Source of the DNA: Cupriavidus pinatubonensis
Lineage (GTDB): Bacteria > Pseudomonadota > Gammaproteobacteria > Burkholderiales > Burkholderiaceae
NCBI RefSeq assembly: GCF_019602855.1
Contig: NZ_CP080767.1
Coordinates: forward strand, 806,001 to 870,000
Direction: 5' to 3'
Length of the DNA stretch: 64,000 bases
Shown: positions 27,296-34,800 of the stretch, piece by piece
Layout: each line of letters begins with the position of its first letter
How positions within the stretch are numbered: the stretch's first letter is position 1
Made by a program: the position numbers and the translations under genes
The notes under the pieces: model-generated
Seen by the model: the letters and a program-made list of their open reading frames with translations, nothing else
Databases searched by the model: none
Told to the model about the DNA's origin: nothing

Positions 27296-28315
27296 ATGAA
27301 TTGTACGGCCGTGGGTGTGGATATCGCGAAGACGGTGTTTCAGGTGCACTACATCGACCAAGCGACGGGCGAGATCGTGAACAAACCGATCAAGCGGGCC
27401 AAGTTTCTCGAGCACTTTGCGAACCGTGCTCCCTGTCTGATTGGAATGGAGGCATGCGGCGGTGCCCATCATTGGGCAAGGCAACTGACGAAGATGGGCC
27501 ACCAGGTGAGGCTGATGCCGGCAGAGTTCGTGAAGGCGTTCAACATCCGCAATAAGAATGATGCGGCCGATGCCCGGGCGATTTGGCTGGCAGTCCAGCA
27601 ACCAAGTAAGGCGATTGCGGTGAAGACCGAGGTGCAGCAGGCAATGCTGGCACTGCACCGTATGCGAGAGCAATTGGTGAAGTTTCGCACCATGCAGATC
27701 AACGCATTGCGCGGACTGCTGACAGAGTACGGCGAAGTGATGGGCAAAGGCCGGACAGCCTTGGATAAGACGATACCGGAAGTGCTCGCGCGGGTTGCGG
27801 AGCGCCTACCCGCGGCGCTGATCGACACATTGCGCGAACAGTGGAACGGGCTTGCAAGGCTGGACGAACAGATCGCCGACATCGAGCGGCGAATGCGCGA
27901 CTGGATCAAGGAGGACAAGGCCGTGAAGGCGATCAGCGAGATTCCTGGCGTGGGACTGCTGACGGCAACAGCGGCGGTCGCGATGATGGGCGACGCGAAG
28001 ACATTCCGGTCCGGTCGTGAGTTTGCCGCATGGGCCGGCCTTGTGCCGAAGCAGACCGGATCGGGCGGCAAGGTGAACCTGCACGGAATCAGCAAGAGAG
28101 GAGATACCTATCTGCGCTCGCTCTTGATCCACGGTGCGCGCAGCGTCGTGACGCGTGGGAAGGATCCCGGTCCCTGGGTGGAGCAAATGAAAAAGCGGCG
28201 GCCTCCGAACGTGGTGGTCGTTGCGCTGGCCAACAAAATGGCGCGCATGATATGGGCGGTACTGGCCCATGACCGGTCGTACCAGAAGGATTACGTGAGC
28301 GTGAAGCCGGTTTGA
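27296..28315 (+). CDS. IS110-family DEDD transposase/recombinase
   Basis: 339 residues. N-terminal RuvC-like DEDD domain: V-G-V-D-I-A-K near residue 8, G-M-E-A-C-G-G near residue 50 and N-D-A-A-D-A-R near residue 88. The C-terminal Transposase_20 domain carries I-P-G-V-G-L-L-T-A near residue 215 and the Ser-bearing L-I-H-G-A-R-S-V motif near residue 277. All catalytic positions appear intact and there is no frameshift, so the enzyme may be active. The ATG at 27296 starts the conserved domain; AGGA lies upstream. Confidence 0.95.
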   Translation: MNCTAVGVDIAKTVFQVHYIDQATGEIVNKPIKRAKFLEHFANRAPCLIGMEACGGAHHWARQLTKMGHQVRLMPAEFVKAFNIRNKNDAADARAIWLAVQQPSKAIAVKTEVQQAMLALHRMREQLVKFRTMQINALRGLLTEYGEVMGKGRTALDKTIPEVLARVAERLPAALIDTLREQWNGLARLDEQIADIERRMRDWIKEDKAVKAISEIPGVGLLTATAAVAMMGDAKTFRSGREFAAWAGLVPKQTGSGGKVNLHGISKRGDTYLRSLLIHGARSVVTRGKDPGPWVEQMKKRRPPNVVVVALANKMARMIWAVLAHDRSYQKDYVSVKPV

Positions 28316-28570
28316 CTGGTGAGCACCACGTTGGAGATTGACGTTCTTACCGGGTGAAACGTCGAAGGTTGCGTTGGTAATCGAGTGTGATGACAAGTCA
28401 GGTAGGACCGGGACCTGCCAAGCCTGCGGGGTAATACGAGCCTTGAGCTCGAAGGACGAATGAGGCGCGGGTCAGCGTATTTCATAGGGGCCAGCAGCGG
28501 TATTACCGGCTGCAAGAAGGCCGGATATAGAGCTGCAGCCCATCCTGTCAGTGTCTGAACAAGCGAAAAC

Positions 28571-29617
28571 CTAGCGCAAACGGGACGCGTTCATATAGAT
28601 TACCCCATACCAACCCATGCCGGGGTAGGTTTCGTAGCCCGGCGTACGCGCAAAGGCGACCAGCCGGCCCGCCTTGTCCGTATAGAAGCCGGATGGGGCG
28701 TTCCCATCCTGGAGCGGGAACACCTCGTCGAGCACGCCGACGCCATCGGATGCGGCGATCACGCGGCGTCCGGAATCGAGCAGCAGGCAACGCGTGCCGC
28801 GCCATTCCTCCTGCGACAGCCGCACATGCTTCACCACCGCGTCGGCTTGCGGAGCCCAGTCGAAGAAGATCGCCAGCACGCCGATCGGCTCTCCATCGGC
28901 CTTGCCATCGGCGCGGATCGCGGTGGCGTAGGTGGCCACTTCGGACTGGTTCAGGAAGCGCGACACGGCGATGTCGTGCGAGATGTAGTCCTGGCCCGAG
29001 GCAGTGCCCATGGCGCGGCGAAACCAGTCCACGCCCGACACCATCTTCCCGGTCACGCTGCCGTAGGTGCCGGGCCGGCCGTTGGCCAGCACGCGGCCCT
29101 GCGCGTCGATGACCCACAGATCCAGATAGACCGTATAGCTGTCCAGGATCACGCCGAGCCGCTTGCTGGCCCACGCGCATGTCGATGGCTCAGGCTGCGC
29201 GGCGGCGGCCACGATGGCTGCGTCGGTGGCCCACCAGCGGACATCGCACGAGCGCTCGTAGAGGTTGCGGTCGATCAGTTCGATCATGTTCAGTGCCATG
29301 TCGGCAAAGCGCTGGCCCTGGTGGTCGCGCATCTGCCGGATCATGGCGTCGCCGAGCTGCCTCAGTTCCGCGATCGAGCCTGCGAGCTCGCTGTTGAGTT
29401 CGGCTGTGATCGCCGAGATGCGTTCGGACACCTGCTTGACCTGGCTGGCCACGACGCTGAAGCCGCGGCCCGCATCGCCGGCGCGCGCGGCTTCGATCAA
29501 CGCGTTCAGCGCCAGGAATTTCGTTTCGCGGTTGATCTCCGCAATGCCCGAGATCTTTCCGTCCGCGACGCGGCCGACGTGGTGGGACAGTTCAACGATG
29601 CGGTCGGCACTTGCCAA
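28571..29617 (-). CDS. Cytoplasmic chemoreceptor-like protein: methyl-accepting tip first, cache-like domain last
   Basis: 348 residues from TTG 29617, chosen because AGGGAG stands 7-8 nt upstream. Residues 10-65 hold a short methyl-accepting hairpin with the conserved tip E-I-N-R-E-T-K-F-L-A-L-N-A-L-I-E-A-A-R-A-G-class motif, which binds CheA/CheW in MCPs. Residues about 110-345 look like a Cache-type sensor (D-L-W-V-I-D-A-Q-G-R-V-L, D-W-F, I-G-V-L-A-I-F-F-D-W). There is no transmembrane segment, and the order is the reverse of classical MCPs. It likely senses a cytoplasmic ligand. It lies between the IS element and the GT41 gene but after a terminator. Confidence 0.75.
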   Translation of the reverse strand: MASADRIVELSHHVGRVADGKISGIAEINRETKFLALNALIEAARAGDAGRGFSVVASQVKQVSERISAITAELNSELAGSIAELRQLGDAMIRQMRDHQGQRFADMALNMIELIDRNLYERSCDVRWWATDAAIVAAAAQPEPSTCAWASKRLGVILDSYTVYLDLWVIDAQGRVLANGRPGTYGSVTGKMVSGVDWFRRAMGTASGQDYISHDIAVSRFLNQSEVATYATAIRADGKADGEPIGVLAIFFDWAPQADAVVKHVRLSQEEWRGTRCLLLDSGRRVIAASDGVGVLDEVFPLQDGNAPSGFYTDKAGRLVAFARTPGYETYPGMGWYGVIYMNASRLR

Positions 29618-29776
29618 TTGCTTTCTCCCTTTGATGATTATTCTTTCGGGCGCCTGATCGTGGCGAGGCGCCCTTGCTTCGGGGGAATGGCAAGATTTGT
29701 GCCAATCATTGCGCACTTTTGGTGCGTAGAGGGTGTGCTGTGGATTACTGCAAAGACCGATGGCGTCGCCGCAAAG

Positions 29777-29806
29777 AAAAAAGCCGCCCGGCATGCGCCG
29801 AGCGGC
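29777..29806 (-). terminator. Terminator after the GT41 gene
   Basis: GCCGCTCGGC/GCCGGGCGGC stem (one mismatch) with a 4-nt loop, followed on the minus strand by six T. Ends the glycosyltransferase transcript. Confidence 0.85.
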
Positions 29807-29829
29807 TTCTGCATGGAGCGCCGTTCAGC

Positions 29830-31665
29830 TCAGCCCAGGGCGCCGACCAATTGCGTGAACTGATCTTCGAGGTGGCCGACGAAGCGCGGCGTATCGAACA
29901 GCTTTCCGCTTTCCCGCACTTGGTGCAGTTTGTCGCGGATGCGACGGCAGCGTTCCGGAGCGTTGGCCAGAGCGACCGCGGTTTCCTCGTAGTCGTTCGG
30001 GCTGTAGGTGATCAGTTCGTCCAGTTCGGCAGCCGTAAGTAGTGCGCCGGCCATGCGCGACGCAAAGCTGCGGCCGGAACGGGTCAGCACCGGCAGGCCG
30101 GTCCACAGCGCATCATTGGCCGTCGTGCCCGCATTGAACGGGAAGGTATCGAGGAACAGGTCGGCAGCGGCGAAGCGTGCCAGGTAATTTTCCGGCGCAA
30201 CGCGTGGTGCGAAGATCAGGCGGCCGCCATCCACGCCCAGCTTTTCGGCTTCCTTGCGCAGGTTCGCCTCGGCCCATTCGTTGTCCGCCAGCAGCCACAG
30301 GACACTGCCGGGCACGCGGCTCAGGATACGCATCCAGGTGCCGAAGACCTCGGGCGTGAACTTGTAGTTGTTGTTGAACGAGCAGAAGACGAAGCCATCT
30401 GCCGGCAGGTTGCAGCTTTCGCGCGACGGGGGCGTGCCGGTGATTCGTTTGCGATCGCTGACCTGGTACACATCGGGCATGTACAGCGGCTTCTCGGAAT
30501 AGAAGCGCGCGTATTCTTCGGGGATCAGAAAGCGATCGGCGATGACGTAGTCGACAAACGGGAAGCCCGTGGTCGCGGGCAGACCCAGGTACGTGATCTG
30601 GATCGGGGTCGGGCGATAGGCGAGGATGCCCGCGCGTGCGCCGAGCGTCTGGCCGTGGAGATCGACCAGGATGTCGATCTCGTGCTCGCGGATCAGCCGC
30701 GCCGCAGCCTCATCGCTCATGCCCTGGATGCGCTCGAAGCGATCCATCGACGCGATAATTCGCTTGCGCATGGCCGAGTTGTCTTCGCGCGACCAGCAGT
30801 AGCCGTACACCTCGAAGCGGTCGCGGTTGTGCAACTCGAACAGCTCGGCCGTCAGCATGGCGACCGGGTGCAGGCAAAGGTCCGACGACAGATAGCCCAC
30901 GCGGATCTTCTTGTGGCCATACGGCTTTGCCGGGGCCAGCGTCGGCACGTTGCAGTTGATCTTGTTCGCCACGTAGTTCTGCGCGGCGGTGAGCTGTTCC
31001 TGCGGGTCGTCCGACAGGGCGATCATTGCCAGCGCTGATGTCGAGCGGCGCATCAGCTCGGGATCGACGCCTTCCACTTGCGCATAGACCGGCCATTCGC
31101 ACTGCTTGGCGCGAAGGAACACCCAGTGGTGCAGCACGTCCGGCTGGTTCGGCTCCATTTCGAGGCTGCGCTGCAGGTACACGAGCGCATCGGCATATTT
31201 CCGTTCGTTCTCGAGCAGGCGGCCCAGGTTGTTGAGCGCCGAAAGTTGCAGCGGGCGGTTCTCGGTGTCCTTGGCCGAGACGGTATTGGCAACCCACAGC
31301 CATTGGGCAATCGCCGCGCTGGGATTGCCGAGACGTTCGTAGACCAGTCCGAGGTTGAAATGCGGCTGGACAAAGGCGGGGGAGAGTTCGATCGCGCGCA
31401 GGTATGCCTGGCGGGCGTCTTCCAGCTTTTCCAGCGTGGACAGCGACGTGCCCAGATTGAAATGTACGAAGTGGTTCAGCGGCGTGTTGTTGTGCTCGAG
31501 CCAGGTCCGGTAGAGCACGCATGCCAGTTCATGTTGCCGGGCGGCTTCCAGCTGGCTGGTGTGGTGGAACAAGTCTGCCAGCGTGAGTTGCCCGCGCCAG
31601 GCCTGCAGCACCAGCGATGAATAGTCTGCCGTGGCCACGGCCACGCCTTGGTTCGAATCGTACAT
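29830..31665 (-). CDS. TPR plus GT41 glycosyltransferase (SPINDLY/OGT-like)
   Basis: 611 residues. TPR helices occupy about 60-200 (F-N-L-G-x-S-L-x-x-L-E-K-x-E-D-A-R motifs); the GT41 catalytic region covers 240-600. Visible landmarks: V-G-Y-L-S-S-D-L near 256, His266 in L-H-P-V-A-M, Lys435 in N-N-N-Y-K-F, and D-T-F-P-F-N-A-G-T-T near 505. His266 and Lys435 match the UDP-sugar binding positions of OGT; the usual second His of H-P-x-x-H is Met270. Family members add GlcNAc or hexose to Ser, Thr or Asn of proteins in the cytoplasm. ATG 31665 is preferred; the longer TTG start falls in a terminator stem. It follows the Ser/Thr-rich repeat gene. Confidence 0.88.
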   Translation of the reverse strand: MYDSNQGVAVATADYSSLVLQAWRGQLTLADLFHHTSQLEAARQHELACVLYRTWLEHNNTPLNHFVHFNLGTSLSTLEKLEDARQAYLRAIELSPAFVQPHFNLGLVYERLGNPSAAIAQWLWVANTVSAKDTENRPLQLSALNNLGRLLENERKYADALVYLQRSLEMEPNQPDVLHHWVFLRAKQCEWPVYAQVEGVDPELMRRSTSALAMIALSDDPQEQLTAAQNYVANKINCNVPTLAPAKPYGHKKIRVGYLSSDLCLHPVAMLTAELFELHNRDRFEVYGYCWSREDNSAMRKRIIASMDRFERIQGMSDEAAARLIREHEIDILVDLHGQTLGARAGILAYRPTPIQITYLGLPATTGFPFVDYVIADRFLIPEEYARFYSEKPLYMPDVYQVSDRKRITGTPPSRESCNLPADGFVFCSFNNNYKFTPEVFGTWMRILSRVPGSVLWLLADNEWAEANLRKEAEKLGVDGGRLIFAPRVAPENYLARFAAADLFLDTFPFNAGTTANDALWTGLPVLTRSGRSFASRMAGALLTAAELDELITYSPNDYEETAVALANAPERCRRIRDKLHQVRESGKLFDTPRFVGHLEDQFTQLVGALG

Positions 31666-31751
31666 AGGGGTTGTCGGATTAGGCCGGATTGCATGGAGGA
31701 TGCCCAGCTTTCCATGGTATTGGCCCCCCGGTACGGTGCGTGCCAAGAACA

Positions 31752-31789
31752 AAGGCCAGGTACGCCGCTACTTTGGCGTACCTGGCCTT
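31752..31789 (-). terminator. Intrinsic terminator after the repeat-protein gene
   Basis: Perfect 15-bp stem AAGGCCAGGTACGCC (31752-31766) with GGCGTACCTGGCCTT (31775-31789), 8-nt loop, then TTGTTCTT on the minus strand. It separates the repeat gene from the GT41 gene. Confidence 0.8.
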
Positions 31790-31880
31790 GAACTGCCATG
31801 CTACGGATGGCTACCGCGTTGCTTCGCCGCTTCCTGGCGCGGCACTCGCGAGAGCGCCGCGCCAAGGGCGGTTCAGCCGG

Positions 31881-34800
31881 TTACGCTCCGATATGCAGGT
31901 GCTGGATCTGATCGGTCGACAGTGCATTCACCTGGCTGTTGGTCAGGTATGCCACTTGCGCGCTCGACAGGGCTTCCAGTTGGGTCGTCGACATGTCGCC
32001 CACATTCAGACCGGAAATCTGGCTGGTCTTCAGCGCGGCGATGTCTTCGGTCTCCAGGGCACGGGTCTGGCTCGAGGTCAGTGCCGACAGCGCCGAGGTG
32101 CTCAGTGCCGCGGCTTGTGCCGTGGTCAGAGCGGCGACTTCGCTGGTGGTCAGCGTGACGGCCTGCGACGTCGTCAGGGCGGCGACCTGAGTGGTCGTGA
32201 AGACACCCACCTGGCTGCTCGACAGCTTGGTCAGGTCAAGTGCGGCGACCTGGCTGGTCTTCAGCGCAGCGACGTCTTCCGTGTCGAGGGCTTGCAGCTG
32301 ATCAGAGCTCATCGCCGTCAGCTGGTTGTTCGACAGCGAAGCCACCTGCTGATACATCATGGCCTTCACCTGGCTCGTGGACATGTCGCCGACGTTCAGG
32401 CCAGTGATCTGGCTGGTCTTCAGTGCAGCGATGTCTTCGGTTTCCAGCGCGAGGGTCTGGCTCGAGCTCATGGCGGCGAGTGCGCTGGTGGTCAGTGCCG
32501 CTGCCTGTGCCGTGGTCATTGCCGCGATCTCGGCCGTGCTCAGGGTGCCGATCTGGCCGGTGGTCAGACCTGCCATCTGCGTGGTCGTGAACACGCCGAC
32601 CTGGCTGCTGGAGAGCTTCGTCAGGTCAAGTGCAGCAACCTGGCTCGTCTTCAGGGCAACCACGTCTTCCGTATCCAGCGCCTGCAGTTGTCCCGAGCTC
32701 ATTGCCGTCAGCTGATTGTTCGTCAGCGCGGCCACTTGCTGGTACATCATGGCCTTGACCTGGCCCGTCGTCATGTTGGCGACGTCCAGCGCGGCGACCT
32801 GGTTGGTCTTCAGCGCGGCGACGTCGTCAGTGCCGAGGGCGGCGGTCTGGGCCGAGGTCAGGGACTTCACTGCGGCAGTGCTCAGTGCCGAAGCCTGGGC
32901 CGTAGTCAGCGCCTCGATTTCAGCGGTGCTCAGCGAAGTGACCTGAGTCGTATTGAGCGCGGCCACCTGGGCAGTGGTGAGGGCGCCGACCTGGCTGCTC
33001 TTCAGATTGGTCAGGTCAAGGGCTGCAACCTGGCTGGTCTTCAGGGCGGCCACGTTGTCCGTGGACAGCGACTGGAGCTGATCCGAGCTCAGTGCCTTCA
33101 GTGCGGCGGTGCTCAGTGCCGAAGCCTGGGCGGAGCTCAGCGCATCGATCTCGGCGGTGGTCAGCGAAGCTGCCTGAGCCGTGGTCAGTGCGCCAACCTG
33201 GGCGGCCGTGAAGACGCCAACCTGGCTGCTCGCGAGCTTGGTCAGATCGAGTGCGGCGACCTGGTTGGTCTTCAGTGCGGCGACGTCTTCCGTATCCAGG
33301 GCCTGGAGCTGCGAGGAGCCCATGGCGCCCAGCTGGGCCGAGGTCAGTGCGGTCACCTGCGTCGAGGTCAGGGCCTTGACCTGGCTCGTCGTCATGTTGG
33401 TGACGTCCAGCGCGGCGACCTGGCTCGACTTCAGCGCGGCGACGTCGTCGGTGCCGAGGGCAGCGGTCTGGGCCGAGGTCAGGGCCTTCACCGCGGCGGT
33501 GCTCAGTGCTGCAGCCTGTGCCGTGGTCAGGGCGTCGATCTCGGCGGTGCTCAGCGAAGCGACCTGTGCCGTGGTCAGTGCGCCAACTTGCGTGGTCGTG
33601 AAGGCGCCGACCTGGCTGCTCTTCAGGTTGGTCAGGTCAAGGGCAGTAACCTGGCTGGTCTTGAGAGCAGCGACGTTGTCCGTGGACAGCGCCTGGAGCT
33701 GGTCCGAGCCCATGGCCTTCAGGGCGCCGGTGCTCAGTGCCGAAGCCTGGGCGGAGCTCAGGGCGTTGATTTCGGCGGTGCTCAGCGTGACGGCCTGAGC
33801 CGCGGTCAGTGCGCCAACCTGGGCGGCCGTGAAGACGCCAACCTGGCTGCTCGCGAGCTTGGTCAGATCGAGTGCGGCGACCTGGTTGGTCTTCAGCGCG
33901 GCGACGTCTTCCGTATCCAGGGCCTGGAGCTGCGAGGAGCCCATGGCGCCCAGCTGGGCCGAGGTCAGTGCGGTCACCTGCGTCGAGGTCAGGGCCTTGA
34001 TCTGGCTCGTCGTCATGTTGGCGACGTCCAGCGCGGCGACCTGGCTCGACTTCAGCGCGGCGACGTCGTCGGTGCCGAGGGCAGCGGTCTGCGCCGAGGT
34101 CAGAGCCTTCACTGCGGCGGTGCTCAGTGCTGCAGCCTGTGCCGTGGTCAGGGCGTCGATCTCGGCGGTGCTCAGCGAAGCGACCTGTGCCGTGGTCAGT
34201 GCGCCAACTTGCGTGGTCGTGAAGGCGCCGACCTGGCTGCTCTTCAGGTTGGTCAGGTCAAGGGCTGCAACCTGGCTGGTCTTCAGGGCCGCGACATCGT
34301 CGGTACCGAGGGCCTGGAGCTGGTCCGAGCTCATGGACTTCAGCGCGGCGGTGCTCAGTGCGGAAGCCTGCGCCGTGGTCAGGGCGTCGATTTCGGCTGT
34401 GCTCAGCGTGGCAACCTGTGCCGTGGTCAGTGCACCGACCTGGGCGGTCGTGAAGACGCCGACCTGGCTGCTCGACAGCTTGGTCAGATCCAGTGCGGCG
34501 ACCTGGTTGGTCTTCAGTGCAGCGACGTCTTCCGTATCCAGGGCCTGGAGCTGCGAGGAGCCCATGGCGCCCAGCTGGGCCGAGGTCAGTGCCGACACTT
34601 GTGCCGAGGACAGGGCCTTGATCTGGCTCGTCGTCATATTGGCGACGTCCAGCGCGGCGACCTGGCTCGACTTCAGCGCAGCGACGTCGTCGGTGCCGAG
34701 GGCAGCGGTCTGGGCAGAGGTCAACGACTTCACTGCAGCGGTGCTCAGAGCCGAAGCCTGGGCCGTGGTCAGTGCGTCAATTTCGGCAGTGCTCAGCGAA

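Larger units (their letters stand above)
27186..28560 (+). mobile_element. IS110-family insertion sequence (ends approximate)
   Basis: Consists of a DEDD transposase gene with non-coding flanks of at least 110 bp on the left and about 245 bp on the right. IS110 elements lack clear terminal inverted repeats and target duplications, so the ends cannot be fixed by eye; the coordinates are a minimum on the left and an estimate on the right. A structured hairpin occupies the left flank. The element stands at one edge of the block that separates the riboflavin genes. Confidence 0.6.
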
